A program made the translations under genes and the position numbers. Under the pieces are notes generated by a model. That model did no database searches. It was not told where the DNA came from and was given only the letters and a program-made list of their open reading frames with translations. From assembly GCF_000282375.1 (NCBI RefSeq), contig NZ_AKJK01000060.1, positions 1-64,000 on the forward strand: a DNA stretch of 64,000 bases, read 5' to 3'. Origin of the DNA: Pseudomonas sp. GM50. GTDB lineage: Bacteria > Pseudomonadota > Gammaproteobacteria > Pseudomonadales > Pseudomonadaceae. Shown here in pieces: positions 43,029 to 54,015 of this stretch. How positions within the stretch are numbered: the stretch's first letter is position 1; each line of letters starts with the position of its first letter.

Positions 43029-43778
43029 ATGCCCGATACCATCCGATTTGAACGCGAGCGCGGCCTGCTGACCCTGCGCATCAATCGCCCCGAGAAGAAA
43101 AATGCCCTGACTCGCGCCATGTACAGCCACCTGGCCGAGGCCTTGAAGCAAGCCGATACCGACCCTGAAATCAATGCGGTGCTGATCACCGGTGGCGCTG
43201 AGTGTTTCACCGCCGGCAACGACATCCTTGATTTCCTTCAGCAACCCCCGGGCAACCTCGACAGCCCGGTGTTCCACTTCATGCTCAATTTGCTGGAGTG
43301 CCGTAAACCGGTGATCGCCGCCGTGGCCGGCGCGGCAGTGGGGATCGGCACGACGATGCTGCTGCATTGCGATCTGGTTTACGTCAGCACCGACGCCCGG
43401 CTGCGTATGCCGTTCGTCAACCTCGGGTTATGCCCGGAGTTCGGTTCTAGCCTGATCCTGCCGCGCTTGCTCGGCCATGCCAAAGCCGCGCAGTTGTTGT
43501 TGCTCGGCGAGGGTTTCAGTGGTGAACAGGCGGCGGCGTGGGGGATAGCGACTGAAGCCTTGGACAGTGGCGAGGCGGTGTTGGCCAAGGCGCGGGAGAT
43601 GGCGTTGCGATTTGAATCGCTGCCACCAGAGGCGGTGCGCATCAGCAAGCAATTGATGAAAGCGCCGGATCGGGAACAGTTGCGCAAGGTGATCGAAGAA
43701 GAGGGTGCGTTGTTCACCCAGCGGCTGCGTTCGCCGGAAGCGATGGCGGCGTTGTCGGGGTTTATCAACAGGCATTGA
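43029..43778 (+). CDS. Enoyl-CoA hydratase/isomerase (crotonase) family protein
   Basis: The 249-aa protein has the crotonase fold marks: the first oxyanion-hole segment CFTAGNDILDF (about residues 58-68) and the second at AGAAVGIGTTMLL (about 103-115). The later loop reads PFVNLGLCPEFGSSLILPR. The Glu aligned with the second catalytic residue of hydratases (in CPEFGSS) is present, but the first (usually PEvnLG) is replaced by Phe. This pattern is more typical of isomerases or other crotonase activities than of a standard enoyl-CoA hydratase. No CoA-metabolism genes are adjacent. Confidence 0.85.
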   Translation: MPDTIRFERERGLLTLRINRPEKKNALTRAMYSHLAEALKQADTDPEINAVLITGGAECFTAGNDILDFLQQPPGNLDSPVFHFMLNLLECRKPVIAAVAGAAVGIGTTMLLHCDLVYVSTDARLRMPFVNLGLCPEFGSSLILPRLLGHAKAAQLLLLGEGFSGEQAAAWGIATEALDSGEAVLAKAREMALRFESLPPEAVRISKQLMKAPDREQLRKVIEEEGALFTQRLRSPEAMAALSGFINRH

Positions 43779-43800
43779 ATGTGTGGAGATCGGGCTGACG

Positions 43801-43895
43801 CCATCGCGAGCAGGCTCGCTCCCACAGGGTTTTGTGGTGGTCACATGATTTGTGAACAACTCTGGCCAATGTGGGAGCGAGCCTGCTCGCGATGA
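43801..43895. repeat. REPIN-type inverted repeat, family B
   Basis: CCATCGCGAGCAGGCTCGCT at 43801 and the complementary arm ending near 43895 flank a 45-nt spacer, just after the crotonase gene and before the shared terminator at 43933. Confidence 0.85.
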
Positions 43896-43932
43896 GGCCC
43901 GCCCAGGCAACACAACTTTCGGCTCAAAAACC

Positions 43933-43965
43933 AAAAAGCCCCGCCATTCACATGGCGGGGCTTTT
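43933..43965. terminator. Bidirectional intrinsic terminator between crotonase and pyruvate kinase genes
   Basis: GCCCCGCCA at 43938-43946 and TGGCGGGGC at 43953-43961 form a 9-bp stem with a 6-nt loop, preceded by five A and followed by four T. It can terminate transcription from both converging genes. Confidence 0.9.
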
Positions 43966-43985
43966 GTATTTCAGCGAGCGATCAC

Positions 43986-45437
<1,452 letters not shown>

Positions 45438-45628
45438 GCAAAGACTCCTGAGTTCAAGCGCAAGCAGAGGCTACTATGGTCTTTGGGTGTAGTCATTGTT
45501 CGTTTGCACTACTTTTTCATGAAGAACCTGGTGATTGCTTTCTTTATTGAACACGACAACTTTGCAGCAAGCCATCCTGAAGATTTCCGCTGATGGGTCG
45601 ATACAGAGCTCAAGACAGGAGATCCCCC

Positions 45629-46012
45629 ATGCGATTCGTGCTCATTGCCGCCCTTGCCATCAGTGCCCTCAGCGTCACGGGCTGCACCCGTTGGTCGATG
45701 AACCATCATTTGAATAATGCCTACAGCGCCTATGAGCGCGGCAACTGCGAGCAAGTGATGCTCGAGCTGTCCAAGGTCGAGCGCGCCAGCCGTGCGCGGC
45801 CTTATGTGTGGCCGGAAGTGTCGATGATGCGCGGCCAGTGCCTGGAACGGCAGAAAATGTTTGTCGACGCGGTCCAGACTTACCAGTTCATCATCGCCTC
45901 GTACCCGCAAAGCGAATACGCCTACCGCGCCCGTGCCCGCCTGGAAACCTTGCAGAGCCTGGGGCATTACCCGACCCGTAGCGCGGCGGTCGTGAGCCCG
46001 ACCCGGTTCTGA
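45629..46012 (+). CDS. Small TPR-like outer-membrane lipoprotein
   Basis: The 127-aa protein starts at the ATG at 45629 with AGGAG 9 nt upstream. The signal sequence MRFVLIAALAISALSVTGC ends in a lipobox with Cys19, so it should be lipid-anchored. Residues about 30-110 form paired helices of tetratricopeptide type (NNAYSAYERGNCEQVMLEL, VDAVQTYQFIIASYPQSEYA), resembling a truncated BamD/YbgF-like helical repeat. This suggests a protein-interaction role in the envelope. No partner is encoded nearby, and the specific role is unknown. Confidence 0.82.
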   Translation: MRFVLIAALAISALSVTGCTRWSMNHHLNNAYSAYERGNCEQVMLELSKVERASRARPYVWPEVSMMRGQCLERQKMFVDAVQTYQFIIASYPQSEYAYRARARLETLQSLGHYPTRSAAVVSPTRF

Positions 46013-46252
46013 TTGAAGGGTATTCAAAGGCTGGCTGACCGGCGGCGGTGAGCTATAGTCGAATAAATCGGTTTAGAACCTTGTTTCTAATCGAGGTAAC
46101 ACCTGTGATCGGCAGCAGTAAGTGACAGCGGATGGACGGACTGTCGCACCAGGATCGGGGAGAGCGCGGCTTATGCCTATAAAGCAATAGAGCAGGCCCG
46201 TTCCGAAGCATTAGTGCGGCCCTGCTTAAGGGCCTTGCGTAGCGAAATCAGC
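46013..46252 (+). promoter_or_regulatory. Upstream region / possible long leader of the PilZ gene
   Basis: A TATAGT at about 46052-46057 is a plausible -10 box with a weak -35-like TGGCTG 16 bp upstream. If used, the PilZ mRNA would have a leader of nearly 200 nt. The leader contains several GGA triplets (near 46131, 46135 and 46150), which are possible RsmA/CsrA contacts, but none sits in a clear hairpin loop by eye. Confidence 0.35.
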
Positions 46253-46612
46253 ATGTTCACTGACCGCCGGATCGAGCGGCATCAACTGCCGTATTTTCTC
46301 AAAGTGTTCAACAGCGTCACCGACAAGCCCATTGGCTTTCTGGGCAATTTGTCCGAGGACGGGCTGATGTTGATCAGCCAGTTGCCGATGATGGTGGGCG
46401 CCGACTTTAATCTGCGCCTGAAAATCCCCATGGATGGCCATTGTCAGCAGGTCATCGACCTCAACGCCTGCTGTCTGTGGTGTCACGAGGACGCAACCCC
46501 CCACCACTACGACGCCGGCTTCAGCCTGCAACGGGCACCGCCGGAATATGGGCAATTGGTCGGGGCGTTGAAACAGTACTTCAGTTTTCAGCCGTTGCCT
46601 GCCTCGGCCTGA
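46253..46612 (+). CDS. PilZ-domain protein, candidate cyclic di-GMP receptor
   Basis: The 119-aa protein carries the two PilZ ligand motifs: RRIER (RxxxR, about residues 4-8) and NLSEDG (N-x-S-x-x-G, about 31-36). This is the minimal single-domain PilZ arrangement, so it should bind c-di-GMP and act through protein contacts. The start at 46253 (MFTDRRIERHQ) is chosen over a GTG at 46214 because it gives the usual short N-terminus; neither has a strong ribosome-binding site. A diguanylate cyclase gene lies 4.3 kb upstream but is not in the same unit. Confidence 0.82.
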   Translation: MFTDRRIERHQLPYFLKVFNSVTDKPIGFLGNLSEDGLMLISQLPMMVGADFNLRLKIPMDGHCQQVIDLNACCLWCHEDATPHHYDAGFSLQRAPPEYGQLVGALKQYFSFQPLPASA

Positions 46613-46635
46613 AGGCTGCGGCGGCGTCATAATCG

Positions 46636-46729
46636 CCATCGCGAGCAAGCCCGCTCCCACAGTTTCGGCGGTGTTCACCTATTGTGTGGTCACCGAAGAT
46701 CCCTGTGGGAGCGGGCTTGCTCGCGATGG
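46636..46729. repeat. REPIN-type inverted repeat, family B
   Basis: CCATCGCGAGCAAGCCCGCT at 46636 and the complementary arm ending at 46729 lie between the convergent PilZ gene and the DUF6124-like gene, a probable shared terminator. Confidence 0.85.
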
Positions 46730-46758
46730 CGTCAGTACAGACACCCGACATCTAAAGG

Positions 46759-47145
46759 TCAGGCCGGGCTGATCGCCCGCTCGATATCCAGCGACCGCTC
46801 CGCCAGCATCAACCCCATCTCACTCATCTGATAAATCGCCATCGCCAGATGCCGCTGCTTGTCGTCCAGGCTTTCTGCCAGATCGAGCAACAGAATGCTG
46901 ACCGAGGAAAAGGTTTCGTAGGTCTGGATGATGAGGGCTTCGGGGTTTGCATCGGGTACGACGGTGAACATTTTCATGGATCGTTCCTCGGTGGTGCGTT
47001 CTTCGGCAAAGCACGGTTTAGTGTTTTCCCGTTTGAGATAGTGATCGAGGGCCCTGTCGGCAGCTTCGTGGAGTTTTTTCGAGTCGAGGGTGCTGTAGGG
47101 CGAACTGGAGGTGGTTTTGAGTGGGTTGGGTCGGGGCGTTATCAC
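46759..47145 (-). CDS. DUF6124-type Pseudomonas protein
   Basis: The 128-aa protein resembles the Pseudomonas-restricted DUF6124 family: a variable polar N-terminus, then MFTVVPDANPEALIIQTYET, SSVSILLLDLAESLDDKQRH and a C-terminal helix ending in LMLAERSLD. The C-terminal ~70 residues look like a compact helical bundle. It starts with GTG at 47145, preceded by AAGGAG. Members are often found in several copies per genome and have no established function. The downstream-facing neighbour on the same strand (47445-47693) has a similar helical composition. Confidence 0.75.
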   Translation of the reverse strand: MITPRPNPLKTTSSSPYSTLDSKKLHEAADRALDHYLKRENTKPCFAEERTTEERSMKMFTVVPDANPEALIIQTYETFSSVSILLLDLAESLDDKQRHLAMAIYQMSEMGLMLAERSLDIERAISPA

Positions 47146-47444
47146 GGTTAACTCCTTGTTGGGGCTGCCACCGATTCGGAAATAACGAAAGGGCGGCGAT
47201 AGGAGAACCTTATGTCGGGACGGACATCACCCACAATCAGACTGGTCGCTGATATTTGTAGGCAGATGCGCTTCATTCTGTAGTCATTAGCGCAGTTATT
47301 CGCGAAGCCTGATGGGAGAGGACAACAAGCAGATTACCGGCCATTAACGTCAGTTTTTACATGGCATAGCTTATTGCCCCTCGTTACTACACGATCAGGA
47401 ACATCGGGTAATGCCTAGGAGAATCTACAAATGTTGAAGGTTAG
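47146..47444. other. AT-richer intergenic stretch between two small Pseudomonas-specific genes
   Basis: This 299-bp gap is clearly more AT-rich than its surroundings. It holds a 23-codon open frame on the plus strand (47212-47283) with a strong ribosome-binding site and otherwise no recognisable gene or repeat. It could hold remnants of a decayed gene or the promoter of the DUF6124-like gene. Confidence 0.5.
47212..47283 (+). CDS. Possible 23-aa small protein or leader peptide
   Basis: ATG at 47212 follows AGGAGA by 5 nt, a very good ribosome-binding site and spacing. The frame encodes MSGRTSPTIRLVADICRQMR plus FIL and stops at TAG 47281. No homology can be judged from memory. It is divergent from the DUF6124-like gene. 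It is listed because of the ribosome-binding site; it may be a chance frame. Confidence 0.35.
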   Translation: MSGRTSPTIRLVADICRQMRFIL

Positions 47445-47693
47445 CTAGTCATTAAGATCAGGCTTTTTGGGGATCTGTGAATTATTAAAATCGGTGGAGA
47501 TAGAAATAAGTGCCAAAGAGATAAAATCTTGGTTTACATCTAGCGTTTGTAAGGCGCATCGGATGTTATCCGCTGTTTCGGCAGCCCCTTGCTGCGCCAC
47601 CCAATTCGATAGCTCCTCTACAGCGGCACACAATGCCAGTTGGTTCTCATTGATCTGCGTTAGCACTGAAGCGAATAGTTTTGCATCGTCCAT
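47445..47693 (-). CDS. Small conserved helical protein of unknown function
   Basis: The 82-aa protein has no signal or membrane segment and appears helical throughout (INENQLALCAAVEELSNWVA, ADNIRCALQTLDVNQDFISL). AAGGA lies 7 nt upstream of the ATG at 47693. It is reminiscent of small Pseudomonas proteins that accompany DUF6124-type genes, but I cannot name a family. Its DNA is AT-richer than the flanking housekeeping genes, which suggests it was gained horizontally. Confidence 0.65.
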   Translation of the reverse strand: MDDAKLFASVLTQINENQLALCAAVEELSNWVAQQGAAETADNIRCALQTLDVNQDFISLALISISTDFNNSQIPKKPDLND

Positions 47694-47830
47694 GATTGAT
47701 TCCTTGTGATAGAGCTATCAGATTGGTGGGTGGGACTGCTTCTCGTAATTACTCTGGGGTGGGAGCTAGTCATACGTGCTCGCACATCATATTCATATCG
47801 TGACATGACTATTTTGTATGGGATTGGCCA

Positions 47831-49162
47831 TTACATCGTTCCAGCTTTTTTCCATCCCATATACCGCGTCACCATCTCGGCCCCCAGTTCTGAGGGCCGA
47901 GCATCCAGCACCGGAACACCATGAGCACTCAACTGCTCATGGAGCTCTGCCCGTACATTCATATAATCCACTATCCCGCAATAGGCCAGCGCCTCGGGCA
48001 ATGTTTGTACCGGCGCGTGCCGCAGACTGTCGAGCACCTCTTCGCGCAGGCTGCCCACCAACACCCGATGCTGACGGCTCAGCCGTTTGACGGCGGTAAG
48101 CAATTCTTCGTCGTCTTCATCCCTCAGGTTGGTCACCAGCACCACCAGTGCCCGGCGTTTTTGTCTGGCCAACAACTGGTTGGCGGCGACCAGATAGTCG
48201 GCGGGGCATTGTGTGCTGTCGAGATCGTAAACGCTGTTGAGTAACACGTTGAGTTGACCAGTGCCTTTGACCGGGGCTAGGTAGCGCGGCTGATGGCTGG
48301 CGAAGGTGCTCAGGCCCACTGCATCGCCCTGGCGTAGCGCGACGTAGCTGAGCAACAGGCAGGCATTGAGCGCGTGATCGAAATGCGAAAGTTCGCCGTC
48401 CTGGCTGCGCATGCGCCGCCCACAATCAAGCATGAAAATGATCTGCTGATCACGCTCGTCCTCATACTCACGGGCAATCGGTGTGCGCTGGCGTGCCGTA
48501 GCTTTCCAGTCGATCTGACGCAGGCTGTCGCCCTCGCGGAATTCGCGCAGTTGATGAAATTCCAGACCCAGACCGCGTCTCTGGCGTTGGCGCACGCCGA
48601 GCTGGCTGAGCCAGTTATCCACCGCCAGCAGTTGGCCGCCGTAGAGGCGGGCGAAGTCGGGGTAGACGCGGGTGTTGTCGACTACGTTCAGTAAACGTTT
48701 GCCTGACCATAGGCCCATTGGGCTCGGCAGGCTGATTTCGCAGTGGTCTAAGGTGAAGTGGCCGCGCTTGAGTGGGCGCAGGCGATAGCCGATCTGGCTC
48801 TGTTGGCCGGGTTGCAGTTCGACGGACAATGGAAGGTGTTCGAAGTCCAGGCCGTGCGGCACATGGTCGAAGATGTGTACGTTCAGCGGTTGAGCAAAAT
48901 CGTGCTCGACCTCCAGTCGCACTTCGCCCCATCGACCGAGCGCCAGGCTGCCGGGCATTTGCCGTTGCACGCGAGGCGAGGGCTGGCGTTTTAGGCGGAT
49001 GGCGTCGAGTGTCGCCAGGGCCAGCAGCGCTAACAGCAATCCCCAGTTGATCGACAACAGGCTCGATGGAACCTCGATGTCCAATGCCCGCAATGCGCCC
49101 AGCACGATGCCGATGGCCAGCAGGACTGCGAGCCAGATCAGTAGCAGGCGCGTGGGTTTCAT
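47831..49162 (-). CDS. DUF58-domain membrane protein
   Basis: The 443-aa protein has two N-terminal membrane segments (RLLLIWLAVLLAIGIVLGAL and SINWGLLLALLALATL), a beta-rich middle and a DUF58 motif region (HQLREFREGDSLRQIDWKAT followed by AREYEDERDQQIIFMLDCG). The C-terminal part is von Willebrand A-like. It is the last gene in the MoxR-associated cluster; DUF58 proteins are regularly encoded with MoxR AAA+ ATPases, thought to act as chaperones for such domains. AAGGAG lies 10 nt upstream of the ATG at 49162. It is separated from the MoxR gene by a REPIN, so it may be expressed at a different level. Confidence 0.87.
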   Translation of the reverse strand: MKPTRLLLIWLAVLLAIGIVLGALRALDIEVPSSLLSINWGLLLALLALATLDAIRLKRQPSPRVQRQMPGSLALGRWGEVRLEVEHDFAQPLNVHIFDHVPHGLDFEHLPLSVELQPGQQSQIGYRLRPLKRGHFTLDHCEISLPSPMGLWSGKRLLNVVDNTRVYPDFARLYGGQLLAVDNWLSQLGVRQRQRRGLGLEFHQLREFREGDSLRQIDWKATARQRTPIAREYEDERDQQIIFMLDCGRRMRSQDGELSHFDHALNACLLLSYVALRQGDAVGLSTFASHQPRYLAPVKGTGQLNVLLNSVYDLDSTQCPADYLVAANQLLARQKRRALVVLVTNLRDEDDEELLTAVKRLSRQHRVLVGSLREEVLDSLRHAPVQTLPEALAYCGIVDYMNVRAELHEQLSAHGVPVLDARPSELGAEMVTRYMGWKKAGTM

Positions 49163-49216
49163 GGCGTCGCGACTCCTTGATAAGGGCTACATTCAACCAT
49201 TTGGCACAGTACCTCT

Positions 49217-49347
49217 GTGGCGAGCGGGCTTGCCCGCGTTCGGCTGCGAAGCAGTCGTAAAACGGATAGACGCGTTCTCACTGACAGTACGCGTTGACTG
49301 CTTTTGGGGCTGCTTCGCAACCCAACGGGGGCAAGCCCCCTCGCCAC
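49217..49347. repeat. REPIN family A with a diverged left arm
   Basis: Left arm GTGGCGAGCGGGCTTGCCCG (one changed base pair relative to other copies) and a right arm ending at 49347 lie between the MoxR and DUF58 genes of one operon. It can attenuate or stabilise the upstream part of the message. Confidence 0.8.
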
Positions 49348-49354
49348 GGATCGG

Positions 49355-50349
<995 letters not shown>

Positions 50350-50353
<4 letters not shown>

Positions 50354-51513
50354 AAGGCGTTCCTCAAGGTTTGCAGGTGGGCGACCTGACGGCTGAATTC
50401 AGCGCTGGGCAGGCGCTGCTTCGGTCGCGGGCTCATGGCCTGGCTGATGGCGCGTGTGGGTTGGCCAGTCAGGCGTGCGAGCACCAGCCATTGTTCGGCA
50501 ACGCCGAGTTGTTCAAAACCGGGATGACGGTGACGGACACGACGCAGGATGTCTTGTTGCAAGGCTTGCAACAGGCTGTGCTGACCGTTGTGACGGAGCA
50601 TGAAATCGGCACTGGCACGCAGGTGTTCCTGAAGCTGGCGGCGGGCTCTCGTGGCCGGCTCCAGCAACGGGCCGTTACGTACGCCAACATGCCAGCACCC
50701 GAAAATGATCAAGGCGATCAGGGCCACCAGGGCTTGTGGAAAGTAGCGCCACAGCAAGGTCAGCAAGCTGTCGTGATCGGTATTGAACAGCAGGGTCACG
50801 TCGGTGTCGGCCGTCAGGTACCACAGCAGCCAGGCGTTGTCGTACTGGTCGATGGCCGGGGTTTTCCAGAGGTCGGCGTCGGTGACCACGGTGATCGAAC
50901 CCAGCCCGTGACTGAGCTGCATCATGTGCGTGGCCTTGCCGCTGTTGGCCCAGGCCTGGGCGAGGTTTTTCGGGTCGTCGAGGTGGAACGCGGTATCGAA
51001 GCCGGCGTAGGCCGGCGCCTCCTCGTTTTCCAGGTAGAGCTTGGTCAGTTTGGGGTAGGGGTCATCGAGGAGATCGGGTGGCGGGTCCTTGAGGTCTTTG
51101 CTCAGGAACTGGTGCACCTGCACCCGGTCGAGCAGCAGGTCATTGCTCTGGCCGGTCTTCTCATCCCACAGGGCTTCGGCGACGAATAAAAGACGTCCAC
51201 CGGCCCGAGTCCAGTTCAACACCTGATCCACCTGTCGCGGCGACATGTTCGAGCGGTCGCCGAGCAACAACAGACTGTGTTGATGGGGTTCAAGGGTCGG
51301 CAGGATATCGAGGCTGTTGGCGTGGCTGACGGTCAGGCCCTGTTTGCGCAGAAAGTGCTCGGCCGCCAGATAGGGGTTGGCCTGGGCTTCGGGCGATGGA
51401 CCGTGATCAATTTCTGCTGGATAGGGTATGGCCTTGAAGTACAGGTAAACACTCAGTGCGCCCACCAGCAGAGCGATGAACGCACCGACCGAAAGCCACA
51501 AACGCCGGTTCAA
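50350..51513 (-). CDS. DUF4350-domain membrane protein
   Basis: The 387-aa protein has an N-terminal membrane segment (LSVGAFIALLVGALSVYLYF) and a second one near residue 265 (PQALVALIALIIFGCWHVG). Between them lies a periplasmic domain with a glutamine amidotransferase-like fold typical of DUF4350 (LEPHQHSLLLLGDRSNMS). It starts with TTG at 51513, overlapping the DUF4129 stop (TTGA), with GGAGCGG upstream. It is the fourth gene of the RDD-SpoIIM-DUF4129-DUF4350-MoxR-DUF58 unit. Function is unknown; it is probably part of an envelope complex. Confidence 0.8.
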
Positions 51514-53051
51514 CGGACCGCTCCCGGGCCGAACAACGTGCGCCAGCCGTCACAGAGTTCCTGTTGCAAATGCGCGGGGGGCAATCGATGCCCATACGCC
51601 ATGTTTTGCCAGTGCCCGGTGAGGTTTTTACTGAAGGCCAGCAAGGCCGGTTGTCGCAGTTGTTCGACGCGCTGAAGAACTTCGCCTTCGGTGTCGGCGG
51701 GTTTGAGCGCCATGTTGAAGTCGTGCAGCAAGTGGCTGAGCAGGGCGCGATAGAGCAACCCGAGGGCTTCACGGGGATGGGTCTGCCAGAGGCTTTCGGC
51801 GCTGGCGGCGATGTCGGCGGGCAGGGTTTCGCGGCTGAGGTCCAGGCCGAACGCCTGCTGCGGTAACCGCGCGACTTTGCGATTTAATGTGGGGCGGCGG
51901 CTGACAAAGGCCCGCAGCCAGTCGCGGTAACGCCAGATCAACAGCCCAATGACGCCGATCACTGTGCTCCACAGCAACACTTCGATCAGGTTGGCCAATA
52001 CGCCGAAACGTTGGCTGTCCAGCAAGCTGAACAACGCCTTCAGCCAAGCGGGCGTTTGACCATCGCCCGCAGTATCGGGGGCGGGTTTGTCTTCGCCAAA
52101 ACGATAGCGCGTGACCGTTTCCTTATTCTTGAAGGGTGGTTGATCGAGGATGGCCTTGATGCTGTCCCGGGATGCCTTGCTGGTCAGTGGCTGGTCGAGC
52201 AGGCGCGCAGAGTCCGGTGAGATAACCGGTTCGGCGGCCCAGACGCTTTGCACCGTCGGCACCAACAGGATCGCGGCCAGCAGCAGCGTGACGACCGAGC
52301 TGGTCATGCGCTGGCGCAATCGGCGAAAGACCAGTTCGATATCCCAGGCTTCCAGCCGCGTGCGCCGGTTCAGATAAAGGCTGAAACCGCAGGCCACATA
52401 AATCGGTTCCCAGACAATCAGCACCAGAACGTAAAAGGTATTGGTCAGGTGTTCCAGCCAGCGCCAGTCCTGGGTGGCGGCGGTAATCAAGGTCTGCCAG
52501 CCCCAGTCGAGTTCGACCTGTTGCGGCAAGAGCATGTAGAACAGCACCATCAAGCCGATCCACAGCGCGGTTTCCAGATGTACGCCGATGATCGTCAGCC
52601 ACTGGGCGGCACCCGCGTTGCGTTGCAGCAGTACGCGCAAACGTTGTTGGCGTGCTTCGTCCGCCAGACCTTCGAGTTGCACCACCGGCATCAGAAAACT
52701 GCGGCTCAGGCTCAGGCGGCGCCAGGTCAGGCTGGCCAGCAATTGTGGCTTGAGCAAGCGCGGCCATTGGCGCAGGGCCTGTTTCAGCGTGGGCGTTTCG
52801 CCAAACATGGCTTTGGACAGGATGTACAGCGGCAGCCGATCGAACGCCGGCTTGAGCCACCAGAACAGGAACACGGCGAGGGAGGGTGAATCCCACAGCA
52901 GCAAGGTGAGCAGGGCGAAGATCGGCAAGGTCATGATGGCCCAACTGGTCATCAACAGGCGTCGATGACGCTGACTCAGCAACACTCCCAGGTCCATGGC
53001 TTCCCAGGTCGTGCGCGGGCGGATCACCACACTGGCATCACTCAGGCGCAT
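51510..53051 (-). CDS. DUF4129-domain multi-pass membrane protein
   Basis: The 513-aa protein starts at ATG 53051; the frame can extend to a TTG at 53069, but that start has no ribosome-binding site. It has several N-terminal hydrophobic segments (IMTLPIFALLTLLLW, ALWIGLMVLFYMLLP), a later membrane segment (LLWSTVIGVIGLLIWRYRDWLRAF) and a DUF4129-type C-terminal region (ALGLLYRALLSHLLHD). It overlaps the SpoIIM-like gene start region by 14 nt, so all genes of this cluster are tightly packed. Role unknown; the conserved cluster suggests a membrane-anchored surface or stress complex. Confidence 0.78.
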   Translation of the reverse strand: MRLSDASVVIRPRTTWEAMDLGVLLSQRHRRLLMTSWAIMTLPIFALLTLLLWDSPSLAVFLFWWLKPAFDRLPLYILSKAMFGETPTLKQALRQWPRLLKPQLLASLTWRRLSLSRSFLMPVVQLEGLADEARQQRLRVLLQRNAGAAQWLTIIGVHLETALWIGLMVLFYMLLPQQVELDWGWQTLITAATQDWRWLEHLTNTFYVLVLIVWEPIYVACGFSLYLNRRTRLEAWDIELVFRRLRQRMTSSVVTLLLAAILLVPTVQSVWAAEPVISPDSARLLDQPLTSKASRDSIKAILDQPPFKNKETVTRYRFGEDKPAPDTAGDGQTPAWLKALFSLLDSQRFGVLANLIEVLLWSTVIGVIGLLIWRYRDWLRAFVSRRPTLNRKVARLPQQAFGLDLSRETLPADIAASAESLWQTHPREALGLLYRALLSHLLHDFNMALKPADTEGEVLQRVEQLRQPALLAFSKNLTGHWQNMAYGHRLPPAHLQQELCDGWRTLFGPGAVR

Positions 53052-54015
53052 GGCGAGTCCGTCCGGCAAACAGCAGATAAGTCGCCACCAACAACCAGAG
53101 CACCGCGCCGACCAGGTATTTGGTCAGCGGCGCGAGCCCGGTCCGCGACGACCAGTAGGCTTCGATAAACGCCGCAATCAGCAGAAACAGCATGACCCCA
53201 CAAATCAGCAACACGCTCTTGCGCGCCGCCAGTCGCAAGGCCTCGGCGCGGGGCAAACGTCCCGGCGCGATCAACGCCCAGCCCAGTTGCAGGCCGGCGG
53301 CGCCGGCCAGGGCAATGGCACTCAGTTCGAAGGCGCCATGGCCGATCACGAACGACCAGAAGGTTTGCCCATAGCCGATGTGCGTCAGGTGCCCGGCCAC
53401 CGCACCAATCATCAAACCGTTGAAGAACAGGAAAAACGCGCTGCCCAGGCCAAACAGCAAACCGCTGGCGAAGGTCTGAAAAGCGATGCCGATGTTGTGC
53501 ATGATGTAGTAACCGAACATTACCCAGTCTTCACTGGCCGCCCGTTCGGCCGAACGTCCCAGGTGGCCGGCGACCGGGTCGTACATACTTTGCATCTCAC
53601 TGACCTGCTCGGCCGGGATCAGGTTGTAGACCAGGTCGGGGAACAGATACACCAGCAACGCGAAGCCGATCAGGCTGGCAAAAAACATCAGGCTGGCGGC
53701 AAGCACGAAACGCCACTGTTCACGCACCAGCCGCGGGAAATCGGCGAGGATGAAACTCAGTACGTTGGCACCCAGTCGACTGCGATGCCGATAAAGCTGT
53801 TGATGCCCGCGCAGGACCTGTTGCTGCAATGAATCGATCAGGAAACTGCTGTAGCCGCGCTCCTGAGCCAAGGCCAGGTGTTGGCAGAGCCGTCGATAGT
53901 CGCTGGGGAAACTGGCGACTCCTGAGGCGCTCCGGCCTCGTTCCAGCCGTTCAAGCATGAGTGCAAACTGCTCCCATTCGGCGCTGTGGCGACTTTCGAA
54001 AAGGCTTTGCTTCAT
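53038..54015 (-). CDS. Stage II sporulation protein M (SpoIIM)-like membrane protein
   Basis: The 325-aa protein has the SpoIIM/DUF95 layout: a long helical N-terminus, then five hydrophobic segments (for example FVLAASLMFFASLIGFALLV, LLFGLGSAFFLFFNGLMIGA). SpoIIM in spore formers recruits peptidoglycan hydrolases during engulfment. In this non-sporulating bacterium the homologue is part of the MoxR/DUF58 cluster, where its role is not established. It is coupled to the RDD gene (ATGA overlap) upstream and overlaps the DUF4129 gene downstream. Confidence 0.87.
   Translation of the reverse strand: MKQSLFESRHSAEWEQFALMLERLERGRSASGVASFPSDYRRLCQHLALAQERGYSSFLIDSLQQQVLRGHQQLYRHRSRLGANVLSFILADFPRLVREQWRFVLAASLMFFASLIGFALLVYLFPDLVYNLIPAEQVSEMQSMYDPVAGHLGRSAERAASEDWVMFGYYIMHNIGIAFQTFASGLLFGLGSAFFLFFNGLMIGAVAGHLTHIGYGQTFWSFVIGHGAFELSAIALAGAAGLQLGWALIAPGRLPRAEALRLAARKSVLLICGVMLFLLIAAFIEAYWSSRTGLAPLTKYLVGAVLWLLVATYLLFAGRTRHAPE

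Noticed and set aside
46013..46252. Non-coding RNA gene candidate
   Set aside because: There is a plausible promoter but no terminator hairpin before the PilZ gene, so it is more likely its leader.
47706..47924. 72-codon plus-strand frame with a hydrophobic segment near its N-terminus
   Set aside because: It starts with GTG without a ribosome-binding site, overlaps the 3' end of the DUF58 gene by about 94 nt on the opposite strand, and its second half is the mirror of that gene's coding sequence.
53052..53069. TTG start for the DUF4129 gene
   Set aside because: No ribosome-binding site; the ATG at 53051 is the more probable start.
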